A DNA stretch of 64,000 nucleotides, taken from contig CAJMKD010000005.1 in the NCBI GenBank assembly GCA_905213905.1, forward strand, positions 1-64,000. Reading direction: 5' to 3'. Under the pieces are notes generated by a model. The model worked only from the letters and a program-made list of their open reading frames with translations, was not told the origin of the DNA and made no database searches. Below are positions 1 through 7,792 of this stretch, in pieces. Made by a program: the position numbers and the translations under genes. The stretch is from an uncultured Sutterella sp. (lineage in GTDB: Bacteria > Pseudomonadota > Gammaproteobacteria > Burkholderiales > Burkholderiaceae_F). Positions within the stretch are counted from its first letter, which is position 1. Every line of letters begins with the position of its first letter.

Positions 1-100
1 GCTGCATAGGGCGACTGCTAGAGTTTTTCACGTCGGTACTCCGTTCCCTTGACAAACTCTGCAAAATGTGCCCCCCCATAGATGGTAATCCTTCGGCCAT
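1..100 (-). CDS. Start of an unknown gene with a poly-G tract, runs off the window
   Basis: ATG at 100 lies three bases after the preceding stop, with AAGGAG inside the end of that gene. The frame stays open for 33 codons to the window edge (begins MAEGLPSMGGHILQ). Codons 8-10 hold a run of seven G (71-77). One G more gives another reading that stops at 18-20; one less stops sooner. Position and tract resemble the two fibre genes at 484-901 and 917-1325, so this may be a third phase-variable gene, here with the open frame selected. Product unknown. Confidence 0.45.
   Translation of the reverse strand, partial: MAEGLPSMGGHILQSLSRERSTDVKNSSSRPMQ
71..77 (-). repeat. Poly-G tract (7 G) at the 5' end of the gene starting at 100
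   Basis: Seven consecutive C on the plus strand, read as G7 in the minus-strand gene, 23 bases after its ATG. Tract length decides which of three frames follows. Confidence 0.8.
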
Positions 101-102
101 GA

Positions 103-474
103 TTAGCTCTCCTTGTATGCCGTCGGCGCTTCCGGCCACTCGATGTCACGCGGGAAGCCGTCTTGCTCGGGGAGATCGCGAAGCGCCGTGCGATACGCCT
201 TGACGGCTTCAAGGTTTTCTTCGCTGATCGGATAATCGGGCATCAGCAGGTAATCGGTTTGCGTGATCAGCTGATCTCGGCGAGCACGCGCCATCGCAGC
301 CAGATCCTTGTCCGTCGGCGCAGGGACTTCCTGAATTTGAAAGCGACGCTGTCCGTCTTCACCCGCTTCGATTTCGGCGATGAAATACTTACCCGATTCG
401 TTGCAAAACTCTGCCGCTTCGGGCGGGTACTCAAGCGAGAAGATTTGCCCGATCTCAAAAGTCTGTTCTGTCAT
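103..474 (-). CDS. Tail fibre assembly chaperone-like protein
   Basis: 123 residues. The C-terminal half has the pattern of the phage tail assembly chaperone family often encoded beside tail fibres: ARARRDQLITQTDYLLMPDY, then AVKAYRTALRDLPEQ and FPRDIEWP. Such proteins help fibres fold or trimerise and are not usually part of the virion. It lies directly after the small fibre genes and its end carries the ribosome-binding site of the next gene. ATG at 474 is preceded by AAGGAG. The family assignment is from motif recall. Confidence 0.75.
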   Translation of the reverse strand: MTEQTFEIGQIFSLEYPPEAAEFCNESGKYFIAEIEAGEDGQRRFQIQEVPAPTDKDLAAMARARRDQLITQTDYLLMPDYPISEENLEAVKAYRTALRDLPEQDGFPRDIEWPEAPTAYKES

Positions 475-483
475 CTTTGCTCC

Positions 484-901
484 TTAATAACCACACGCAT
501 ACCAACCAAAAATACCGCCTTGATCATGGTAGTAATAATGTTCAAAACCGGATTTTGTTACATTGGTTGCATGTGAATACCGATATTGTGCATTAGTATC
601 TATTCGATTTGTGGATATACCGAGACAAACACACGGCAAAGAAGAGAACGGCTTCAGAAATGAAAAACTGGTTTTTGATCCGTTGTCTTCATAGTCTTGC
701 CATCCTCCTTGTTCTATAAACCCATCAGACCAAACACGGCACCAGGAAGACCCAGATCGATATGTGTCAACGATTGTCGCTTCGGATGATCCGCTTTCCA
801 ATCTGCCTTTAATCCAATTCAATGTTTTTAGAACGTCTTGGTTTGCGGAAGCTCTTGCCAAACTATTAGCATTGCCCCCCATTGATTCCAATTATTGACA
901 T
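484..901 (-). CDS. Phase-variable small tail fibre gene, out of frame at a G6 tract
   Basis: ATG at 901 follows TTGGAG and starts MSIIGIN, then meets six G (875-880). With six G the frame stops four codons later; with five (or eight) it joins the open frame down to 484 and gives a 138-residue protein. That frame reads NANSLARASANQDVLKTLNWIKG, then SWCRVWSDGFIEQGGW, and ends WYACGY, the signature of Gp53-like tail fibre C-terminal domains. The span is 418 bases, one more than a multiple of three. Domain layout matches the neighbour at 917-1325. As sequenced it is off; slippage or a sequencing error in the tract could restore it. Confidence 0.75.
875..880 (-). repeat. Poly-G tract (6 G), frame switch of the fibre gene 484-901
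   Basis: Six G after codon 7 of the minus-strand gene. Five or eight G would place the start codon in frame with the fibre domain; six does not. Confidence 0.75.
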
Positions 902-916
902 TCAAATCTCCAATAT

Positions 917-1325
917 TTAATAGCCACAAGCGAAATAAGTCCCGCAAATGGTTCCTTGCGATTGGTCGGAGTTGATCCAAACTTGCACAGAAGTTTTCGT
1001 TCTGGTTCCCGGAATCTCTCTTGGCGCATAAGAGTAGTATGCTCCGGCTGAAGCTATATCTGCGACATACGAAGTAAACAGCGAATAATTCCATTCGGAA
1101 AACGGCTTAGCGAAAGTGATCGTGGATTGGTTAGGAGTAGTGATAATTCCGCCTTGTTCGATAAAGCCATCCGACCAAACCCTGCTCCAACTCAATTCCG
1201 AACGAGTCATTTGTACAATTGATGCATCTCCGGCCCTATTCCAAAGAGCATTAAGCGCCTTTAAAACTTCGGAATTCGAAGTTACGCTTTTTGCCCCCCC
1301 CCAATTGATTTTGCGTTAATGTCAC
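917..1325 (-). CDS. Phase-variable small tail fibre gene, out of frame at a G9 tract
   Basis: GTG at 1325, eight bases after AAAGGAG, begins MTLTQNQL and enters nine G (1294-1302). Nine G leads to a stop within 24 codons. Eight (or eleven) G gives an open frame of 135 residues: GGAKSVTSNSEVLKALNALW, NRAGDASIVQ, then SWSRVWSDGFIEQGG, ending TYFACGY. The last part is the same Gp53-like receptor-binding domain as in the next gene. The span is 409 bases, again one too many. Start, tract, short helical linker and fibre domain occur in the same order in both genes, so they are paralogues with a shared switch rather than random decay. Confidence 0.78.
1294..1302 (-). repeat. Poly-G tract (9 G), frame switch of the fibre gene 917-1325
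   Basis: Longest G/C homopolymer noticed in the window, 23 bases after the GTG start. Tracts of this length are prone to slippage at replication. Eight G would put the gene in frame. Confidence 0.85.
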
Positions 1326-1343
1326 TCTATTCTCCTTTCACTA

Positions 1344-2006
1344 TTATCGCCAATAACCGAAAGCATGCCAACTAAACATCAAATCGTAGTTGCGTGCTAC
1401 TGCACAAGCGACAAAACTTGTGGTGTTCACGTTATTCAAAGAAACAACTGGCGAGCCTGCAGAGCCTAAAGGCGTCAAAACAGCTACAGGCCAATCGTCG
1501 GCCTTTAAAGCGAGTGGCAGAGTTATTGTTTTTGTTGTTGCGTTTGCAGCCATGGTACTCGACCCACCCATTAAAACAAAACCGCTTTGAAACTTTCGAT
1601 ACCACGCCCCGTCTACGCCGCCTACTTCAACGACACCATCTATAGTTGCCCCATTTGTAGCAAACCAATTTGTTCCATCTGAAACTATGGTTATGGTACT
1701 GTCTACCGAAAGCGGCAAAAAATCTTCAGTACTCATGCCCAAAGCACCATAAATCTTTTGGCCGTTGACTGGCAAAAGCGTTACGAGGCATCCACCAACT
1801 CCAATATTTGCAACAGTAACCCAGACGCCTGCATTATTCGCCGCGCTTGGAAGCGTTACAGTTACTGATAAAACCGTATTTGAAGTGAACTGGAAAATGC
1901 GGTTTGCTCTGTTTAGGGAAATAGTAATGTCGTCAGTGAAATTTACAGGCGGCTCTTTACCCAAGAATTTAAGCGTACGCAAAACCTCGTTTGTCGTGTT
2001 TGTCAT
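1344..2006 (-). CDS. Tail fibre protein with receptor-binding C-terminus
   Basis: 220 residues, intact, without a G tract. The first 100 residues are beta-rich (INRANRIFQF, TNTVLSVTVTLPSA, VDSTITIVSDGTNW), a fold seen in phage fibre stalks. The end reads AWYRKFQSGFVLMGG, then FSWHAFGYWR, a Gp53-like C-terminal fibre domain. Its start overlaps the stop of the long fibre gene by four bases (ATGA), so translation is probably coupled. It is likely the default distal fibre or tip, with the two switchable genes downstream as alternatives. Confidence 0.75.
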   Translation of the reverse strand: MTNTTNEVLRTLKFLGKEPPVNFTDDITISLNRANRIFQFTSNTVLSVTVTLPSAANNAGVWVTVANIGVGGCLVTLLPVNGQKIYGALGMSTEDFLPLSVDSTITIVSDGTNWFATNGATIDGVVEVGGVDGAWYRKFQSGFVLMGGSSTMAANATTKTITLPLALKADDWPVAVLTPLGSAGSPVVSLNNVNTTSFVACAVARNYDLMFSWHAFGYWR

Positions 2007-3679
2007 TCGATCCCATTCTCCGAGTTGAACTGCTGGAATGCGGCCAAGATAGAGGCCGCTGTCTGATCTGTTACCACGAGGCTAAGCGTAACGTTCGCAG
2101 AGCCGTCGAAGCGCGTCGAGCCGCTGGCGTCGCCCGTCACCGTGATCGTCCTAGCCGTCCGAAGCTTGGTCGCTGTGGCCGCATTTCCCGTACACGCCGC
2201 CGCAGTGTCTGCGCTTCCTGCGCTTACCGCCTTGGCGTTGATGCCGAGGTACCTCGTCTGCGCATCGGCCTTCGTGAGGTACGGCGTCAGATCCGGATCA
2301 GGGACTTGATCGGCGGAAATTGCGCCGATGTTGGTTCGAGCCTGTTGCTGTTGCTCTGCCGTAAGCGTCTGCGGATCGTAGACAACCGCGTGCGCATTGG
2401 CCGAAGCGTACTGCTGAGCCAGATCGCGAGCGGCCTCTGCGGCATTCTGAGCTTTCTGCGCAGCTGTTGCCGATCCTGCCGCCGCTCTAGCCGAATTGGC
2501 GGCATTCGTCGCACTTTTTGAAGCCTGACCTGCCGATGTCGAAGCCGCGCTTGCTGACCCTGCCGCGTCATTCTTAGACGTAGCCGCCTGCGAGGCAGAA
2601 GTCGCCGCCGCAGATGCGCTTGTCGCCGCCGCACTTGCTGAACCTTTAGCCGCTGTCGCTGACTGCTGAGCCGCTGAGGCAGAAGTCGCCGCCGCGTTCT
2701 TAGAGTTGAGCGCCGCAGTTGCCGAATCTTCTGCCGCGTCCTCGCTGTCCTTCGCGGCATTCTGCGAAGACAGAGCCGCAGAAGCAGAAGAAGCCGCCGC
2801 AGTCGCAGAGCCGGAAGCTGCGTTTTCGCTAGTCTTTGCGTTCGTCTCGGAAGTCGCCGCCGCCTGCTGGCTCGATGCTGCCGCCGATGCGGACGATGCC
2901 GCAGCGTCTTCGCTGTCAGAAGCAGCCGAAGCGGATGCCGCCGCCTGCTGAGCGTAGTACTTGGACGAGTAGTCAACGGGCGTGCCTTCTTCGGTGCCGT
3001 CGTCCGTGACCATGCCGTCCATCTTGACGGCCCAATCCTGCGCCAAGTTCGCGCTGTTGTCTGCCGCCTGTGCCGATGTAGCCGCCGCAGAAGCGCTCGA
3101 AGAGGCGGCATTAGCCTGATCGGTTGCGGTCTGCACTAGCGTCTGCACCTGCGCTAGATCCGAGGCCGTATCGCGTACAGCTTCCTCAGCGGTCGAGAGC
3201 GCTTCCTGCGCAGTCGCCTTGGCTTCGGTAGCGAGCTGGTCGGCGTTGTTGGCCGTAGAGATCGCCGTCTGGGAGTTCGTGAGCGCCTGATTAGCCGTGT
3301 TGTTCGCGGCATTCGCGGTCGTCACAGCCTGCGACGCGTTCTCGCTTGCCGTGTTCGCTGTCTGCACAGCCTGAGAGGCATCCGTCACGGCCTGCTGGAC
3401 GCTCGCTTCCCATGAGTTGACGATAACCGTCAGGGAGTTGACGCTATCGAGCGCACTGTTCGCCGTAGCAACTGCCGCAGCCGCGTTTTGCTGTGCCGTG
3501 TTCGCGGTCGAGAGCGCTTCATTCGCCTTATTCAGAGCGTCCGTTGCGTCCGTCGTCGCGTCATACATGTATTGACCGAGTTCGTTGATTGCGTCCTCGG
3601 TCTGCGTCAAGACAGCCTGCCCGCTGATCGTGCCGACGGGCGTCTTGACGTAGTGGAACTGAAAGCGTTCTGAAGCCAT
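2003..3679 (-). CDS. Long tail fibre with Ala/Ser-rich repeats
   Basis: 558 residues. A short N-terminal part (about 1-45) is followed by some 370 residues of low-complexity Ala/Ser/Asn/Gln sequence with a 7-residue-like rhythm (SASAAATSA, QNAAKDSEDAAED), typical of trimeric coiled-coil fibre shafts. Then comes an EQQQQARTNIGA repeat, TKADAQTRYL, and a beta-rich end (TITVTGDASGSTRFDGSANV) as in many phage side-tail fibres. The DNA shows many imperfect GCC/GCT-rich repeats because of this. Starts one base into the stop of the preceding fibre gene. Confidence 0.85.
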   Translation of the reverse strand: MASERFQFHYVKTPVGTISGQAVLTQTEDAINELGQYMYDATTDATDALNKANEALSTANTAQQNAAAAVATANSALDSVNSLTVIVNSWEASVQQAVTDASQAVQTANTASENASQAVTTANAANNTANQALTNSQTAISTANNADQLATEAKATAQEALSTAEEAVRDTASDLAQVQTLVQTATDQANAASSSASAAATSAQAADNSANLAQDWAVKMDGMVTDDGTEEGTPVDYSSKYYAQQAAASASAASDSEDAAASSASAAASSQQAAATSETNAKTSENAASGSATAAASSASAALSSQNAAKDSEDAAEDSATAALNSKNAAATSASAAQQSATAAKGSASAAATSASAAATSASQAATSKNDAAGSASAASTSAGQASKSATNAANSARAAAGSATAAQKAQNAAEAARDLAQQYASANAHAVVYDPQTLTAEQQQQARTNIGAISADQVPDPDLTPYLTKADAQTRYLGINAKAVSAGSADTAAACTGNAATATKLRTARTITVTGDASGSTRFDGSANVTLSLVVTDQTAASILAAFQQFNSENGIE

Positions 3680-4758
3680 TAGCTCACCGTGATGAAAGCA
3701 AACTGCGAAAGAATCGAATCGTCGGTCGTGTCGTTAGAGGAAACCCGAATCGATGTGCTCGGGGTAATCGTCCTAGAGACGTTCAGATAGCCCGCCTGCA
3801 TGATCGCGGTCGAGTAGCCGTGACCACTACCGCCCGTGCGTCTCGACTGCCATGTAAGCGTGATCGTGCCGACCGATGATCCGCCGACGTATACCGTGTA
3901 AGATCGCGTCGCACTCGTCCACAAAGCGAGGAATTTATTGCAGTAGACGACGACCGTTACCTGAGACGCTTTGACGCCGGGCGTATAGGTGGAGCCGGTG
4001 CTTAGCGCTCGCGAGGCCGATACAGCAATGCCGCCGACGGCTGTTGAGACCTGCTGTTGGACTTCAGCCTTGGAGTACACACCGATGTTGTCGCGTGCCT
4101 GCTGTTGCTGTGTGGCGTTCAGCCCCTGCGCTTGGTCGAAGCGGACGAAGCCGGAGATGTCGCTACTCTGAATTGCGCCGATATTCGTACGCGCTTGCAG
4201 TTTCTCTTCGTCCGTCAGGTTCTGCTGCTTGTCGAACGCAACAAATCCCTTGATGGCGTCCATGAGCTGGTTGTAGACTTCCTGCACGCTCGGGACGTTG
4301 ATGTTCTGCCGCGCCTGCGCCTGCTGTTCGGTCGTCAGGCTCTGCGGCCCGTCCCATCGAACTTCGCCGCTATCCTGCGTCTTCCAGTACTCAGAAGCCC
4401 CGTCGGCGTTCGGCGCGATTACCGTAGATGCCGGCCCGTTGGCCTTAATGCAGCGGTACTTGACACCGTTCGCAAAGACTTCGTTGTTAGGCTCGTAGTC
4501 GAGCGAGGCGGAGTACTGCATAAGCCCGCCCTGCTGATACCAAATCAGCATCTGCGAGAGCAAGTAAAGAGCCCCGTTGAAGTCCTCTCGCTTAGGCGGC
4601 ACGCCACCCTCACCAATTGGCTTTGAAGTCCACTCGTCCCAGCCTCCTTCCTGACTGAGGCGGCCCGTTCCCGCCTCCATCGCTGTCGCGGGCGGGATCG
4701 TCTTATCGCCATCGACCGCAATCGGCGATGAAAGCAAATACTGCGGATAGTTGCTCAT
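3679..4758 (-). CDS. Tail fibre / collar-type protein
   Basis: 359 residues. The N-terminus (PQYLLSSPIAVDGDKTIPP, GGVPPKREDFNGALYLLSQ) resembles the part of phage fibres that docks to the baseplate. Three linker units follow: LTTEQQAQARQNINV, LTDEEKLQARTNIGA, LNATQQQQARDNIGV. The C-terminal 120 residues are beta-rich and probably a host-contacting head. It is the first gene after the terminator at 4769-4802, so the fibre genes may be expressed at a different level from the baseplate genes. No enzymatic motif seen. Confidence 0.8.
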   Translation of the reverse strand: MSNYPQYLLSSPIAVDGDKTIPPATAMEAGTGRLSQEGGWDEWTSKPIGEGGVPPKREDFNGALYLLSQMLIWYQQGGLMQYSASLDYEPNNEVFANGVKYRCIKANGPASTVIAPNADGASEYWKTQDSGEVRWDGPQSLTTEQQAQARQNINVPSVQEVYNQLMDAIKGFVAFDKQQNLTDEEKLQARTNIGAIQSSDISGFVRFDQAQGLNATQQQQARDNIGVYSKAEVQQQVSTAVGGIAVSASRALSTGSTYTPGVKASQVTVVVYCNKFLALWTSATRSYTVYVGGSSVGTITLTWQSRRTGGSGHGYSTAIMQAGYLNVSRTITPSTSIRVSSNDTTDDSILSQFAFITVS

Positions 4759-4768
4759 GTTTTCCCCG

Positions 4769-4802
4769 TAAAAAACCCCGCAGAGCCGGAGCCGTGCGGG
4801 GG
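4769..4802 (-). terminator. Rho-independent terminator between baseplate and fibre genes
   Basis: Minus strand: CCCCGCA stem, short inner stem CGGCTCCGGCT, TGCGGGG, then TTTTTT. It lies after the stop of the DUF2612 gene and before the fibre genes, which must be reached by read-through, antitermination or a separate promoter. Confidence 0.8.
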
Positions 4803-4820
4803 TGTTCTTGGAGTTGTCTT

Positions 4821-5456
4821 TTACTGCATCCCGATCGTTCGTCCGGGGTTGAAAACCCCCTGATCGAACGGAAGCAAATCACTTCCTAAAAAGCCGAAAA
4901 TTTTCTCATCGGGGTAGATAATGAGGAAGTTCGTAAGTACGCCGGCCGGTCGATTTAAAAGTCCGTAAGTTTCTAGTATTTGTGCCTGCAAATCCGAAAT
5001 AGCTCCAATAACGACTATGCTTTGAATTTCCATTGTCTGATAGTCTACTACAAACACGCGCGTATCAGTCAACTGGCTCAACATTTGATTCATTGTGGAA
5101 GCCGTTGCATTTGCAAGGTTGCAGCGTGCTCGATAGAACAGCAAAAAACGGAAATAATCGTCATCAAAACGATAGTATTCGCCGACAACTTTCAAGAGAC
5201 GATCTACGCCAACTCTTTGTCCCCACCAGTCGAGATAGACGCCCTTTGCCGTCTGCATGTCAGCGACCATCGAAGACAGGTTCGCCAGATCCTGCGTCGC
5301 ATCGATCTGTGACTGAAATACGCTGCCTGCACCTTTGAAGCGCTGGCCGTGCGCGTACTGGCTCTGCAGTGCCGTGCTCGTCGGATCAGCGAAGTCGGCC
5401 ATTTCTTCGACGGCTTCGACCGACAGGATGTCTTCCCATGTCTGCGTGCTCGTCAT
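4821..5456 (-). CDS. Tail/baseplate protein, DUF2612 family
   Basis: 211 residues. Motifs of DUF2612, a family placed next to baseplate J in many small myoviruses: QSQIDATQDLANLSSMVADM, GVYLDWWGQRVGVDR, RFDDDYFRFLLFYRARCNLA and the C-terminal FGFLGSDLLPFDQGVF. By position it does the job of P2 tail protein I, linking the baseplate wedge to the fibres. The start overlaps the stop of the J gene by four bases. Confidence 0.8.
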   Translation of the reverse strand: MTSTQTWEDILSVEAVEEMADFADPTSTALQSQYAHGQRFKGAGSVFQSQIDATQDLANLSSMVADMQTAKGVYLDWWGQRVGVDRLLKVVGEYYRFDDDYFRFLLFYRARCNLANATASTMNQMLSQLTDTRVFVVDYQTMEIQSIVVIGAISDLQAQILETYGLLNRPAGVLTNFLIIYPDEKIFGFLGSDLLPFDQGVFNPGRTIGMQ

Positions 5457-6667
5457 GCCCCGCCCCCAAAGATCAGCGTGATCGTGTCGTCAGAGATCGC
5501 AGGCGATTCGTCTGCAGGCACTTCAACCGAAGTCGATAGCGGACCGCTTCCGAGGCCGATGAGGATGTCCTTGATCGGCGCGTCCGTGACGTTCATCACG
5601 CACGGATAGAAGCGCGACGCATAGACGGTCGTCGCCAGCTTCACGCGTCCATTCGAACCCTCGCCGAGGAAGTCTTCCGTGATCGCCCGCTTCACTGCCG
5701 CCTGCGTCGTCTCGTCCATGTCCTCGTCGAAGAAGGTCACCTGAATCTTGAAGTCTTCTGCGGTCGGACGGACGATCTTGTAGGTGTAAGTGGCATTGAA
5801 GTGCTCGGTGTCCACATAGGTGACGGTCGTCGTGCCAGTCGTGCCGCATCCTGCGCTCTTGCGCTCGAAAAGCGTCTTTGCGATCGCTTCATCGTCGCCG
5901 CCCACGATGCAGACCGCGATGCTGTGCGCGTCCACCGTCAGCGAGTACTGCACCTGCGCTTGATTCGTGTAGTTCTCAAGAACGACCACATCAAGCACGC
6001 CGTCAAGCTCTGCGAGGTTGCTTTGGATGTTTGACACAGTCCCGTTTGCGTTGATGGCGTAGGACTGAAGCATCCGCTGATACAGCTCGCCATCCGCTTC
6101 GATGACTCGACCCGTGATGCCGGCAGCCTGATTCGTCACGCTGTCCCAGCCAGCCACGACTGTGACGATCTTCGTCACCGTCCCTGCGCCGATCTCAATC
6201 TCGCCGTGCTCGACGGTTGAGAAGGTCGTATCGACGGAACCGGAGTCTGGAATCGTCACGCCGCCGCCGACCGAGTGCCGGAGCTGATTGCCTTGCGTGT
6301 CCTGCACGATCGCGCCATAGGGAATCACCGTCCCCTTTAGGCCTGTGCATGTGCAGACGACGACCGTCGGCTCTGAGGCCTTGCGATCGAGTCCGTAGAG
6401 TGCAGCCAGCTGATCAAGCCAGATGCCCGTTGCCTGGCGCGGGCTGAGCTGAGACCCGAGGAAAGCAACCTCGGCATTCTTCGCTTCGATCTCTGCCGCC
6501 ACAAGGTCGATCACCTGCCCCAGCGGACTCGTCGGATCGACGTTGATCTCCGGATCTGAGGCCGATCGTCTCAGCGCCTGCTGAAGCGCTTCCGCCAAGT
6601 CTTCGCGGACAGTTCGCGTCGTCGGGACGACGATCCCAGTCTGCGGATCAAAAGACACTGATGCCAC
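5453..6667 (-). CDS. Baseplate J-like protein
   Basis: About 404 residues from a GTG at 6667, chosen because GGAGG lies eight bases upstream; an upstream frame is open but has no signal. Features of the Mu gp47/P2 J family: DLAEALQQALRRSASDPEIN, SPLGQVIDLVAAEIEAKNAE, QATGIWLDQLAALYGL near the N-terminus, repeated beta segments, and a C-terminal TVYASRFYPCVMNVTDAPI. It builds the baseplate wedge with the W/gp25 protein encoded just upstream, whose end it overlaps by 20 bases. Confidence 0.9.
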   Translation of the reverse strand: MASVSFDPQTGIVVPTTRTVREDLAEALQQALRRSASDPEINVDPTSPLGQVIDLVAAEIEAKNAEVAFLGSQLSPRQATGIWLDQLAALYGLDRKASEPTVVVCTCTGLKGTVIPYGAIVQDTQGNQLRHSVGGGVTIPDSGSVDTTFSTVEHGEIEIGAGTVTKIVTVVAGWDSVTNQAAGITGRVIEADGELYQRMLQSYAINANGTVSNIQSNLAELDGVLDVVVLENYTNQAQVQYSLTVDAHSIAVCIVGGDDEAIAKTLFERKSAGCGTTGTTTVTYVDTEHFNATYTYKIVRPTAEDFKIQVTFFDEDMDETTQAAVKRAITEDFLGEGSNGRVKLATTVYASRFYPCVMNVTDAPIKDILIGLGSGPLSTSVEVPADESPAISDDTITLIFGGGA

Positions 6668-7013
6668 TTCCGGCCTCCGTTGTAATCGTGATTTTTCCGT
6701 GAAGCTTCCGCGTGCTCTCGTCCACTTCTTCAATGTCGATGCTCTCGACGCTCAGCACGCCCGGCACGCGAAGGGCTGCCGTCCTCAGCCGGTCCCTAAG
6801 CACTGCTTCCTGCAGCGGCCGGCCGAGCTGATCCGTGAACCAATCGATCCCCTCGTCGTATCTGAAGTAGGCATCATGCAGAAACAACCTCGCCTCATTC
6901 GATACGTCCTGACAGATGGCTTCGGCCGAGCGAAGCTCGCGCGGGTTGCCGTTCTCGTCGATGTCGAGATCCCAGTCGCTGGTGAGTCCCCAGGTGAAGG
7001 CTGTATGCGTCAT
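6648..7013 (-). CDS. Baseplate wedge protein, GPW/gp25 family
   Basis: 121 residues, the usual size of gpW/gp25 proteins. Family marks: WDLDIDENGNPRELRSAEAI, a central VSNEARLFLHDAYFRYDEG, and RLRTAALRVPGVLSVESIDI. Gp25-like proteins start sheath assembly at the baseplate. Four-base overlap with the spike gene upstream and 20-base overlap with J downstream point to one translational unit. Confidence 0.9.
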   Translation of the reverse strand: MTHTAFTWGLTSDWDLDIDENGNPRELRSAEAICQDVSNEARLFLHDAYFRYDEGIDWFTDQLGRPLQEAVLRDRLRTAALRVPGVLSVESIDIEEVDESTRKLHGKITITTEAGSGISVF

Positions 7014-7792
7014 TGCGGACCTCCCGTCGTGCTTCCGCCGCTCTCGACGCCGCTGTGGACGTGAGTCTTGAGACTGATCCCGTCTGCCGTAACGTCGCCG
7101 GACACAACCGCGCCGGATCCGCCGCTCACAGCCAGGCCGCCGGATCCCGTGATATGCCCGTCCACCTGAAGCGTTCCCGTGATGTGCGTAGCTGGCGTGT
7201 CGATCGTGACTGCCGATGAGGCTGTGATCGTCGCGGTCGCAGTGTTCACGTCACAGGTCGATGAGGCGTTGACTGTGGCCGACGTCGTGTTGATGACAAC
7301 CGTCTGAGGCGCTGTGATCGTCACGTCGCCCGTGTCTTCGATGCGGATGAAGGTTGTCGGCTTCTGCCCCCAAAAGCCGCCGATGTAGAAGCCGTCGGAC
7401 ATGTCGAAGCATCGGAAGCTTCCGGGACCGACCGGCTCCGTGCCGCCATTGAGTCGCGATACGTCCTGCTGGGCAAAGATAGCGAGTCCTACGTCGCCCA
7501 CCTTAGGATCGCAGATCACGGCTGCCGTGCCGTGCTGATAACGAAAGTAAGGCAGATGAGGAATGCTCACCGGATCTAGCGTCGTGCCGTCAGCCGCCGT
7601 CTGGCAGATGAGCGGAGTCGCATCGACGTAGAGCGCCCCGCTTCCATCTGCCGCACGGTCTACGCGATCCACGCGCACAGGAATCGCTGTCGAGACCATC
7701 CGCTTGATGATCTGTCGGACGAAGAAGTCCTGGGCGTTGAATCCGGATCCGTAGGAGCTGATCTTGGCATTCTGTTTGAGTTGTTCGGCCAT
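7010..7792 (-). CDS. Baseplate spike protein (Gp138/gpV-like)
   Basis: 260 residues from the ATG at 7792, which overlaps the stop of the hub gene (TAATG). An OB-like N-terminal part (IPVRVDRVDRAADGSG, VGDVGLAIFAQQDVSRL) is followed by short beta repeats (TVVINTTSATVNAS, ITASSAVTI) as in a triple beta-helix. It ends KTHVHSGVESGGSTTGGPQ, where the HxH metal-binding motif and Gly-rich tip are typical of membrane-piercing spikes of contractile tails. Confidence 0.88.
   Translation of the reverse strand: MAEQLKQNAKISSYGSGFNAQDFFVRQIIKRMVSTAIPVRVDRVDRAADGSGALYVDATPLICQTAADGTTLDPVSIPHLPYFRYQHGTAAVICDPKVGDVGLAIFAQQDVSRLNGGTEPVGPGSFRCFDMSDGFYIGGFWGQKPTTFIRIEDTGDVTITAPQTVVINTTSATVNASSTCDVNTATATITASSAVTIDTPATHITGTLQVDGHITGSGGLAVSGGSGAVVSGDVTADGISLKTHVHSGVESGGSTTGGPQ

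Noticed and set aside
484..2006. Diversity-generating retroelement acting on fibre C-termini
   Set aside because: No reverse transcriptase or template repeat is in the window; variation is explained better by the G tracts. It cannot be excluded to the left of the window.
2100..3600. Dense short GC-rich repeats resembling an array
   Set aside because: They encode the Ala/Ser-rich shaft of the long tail fibre; repeat units are irregular and lack unique spacers, so this is not CRISPR.
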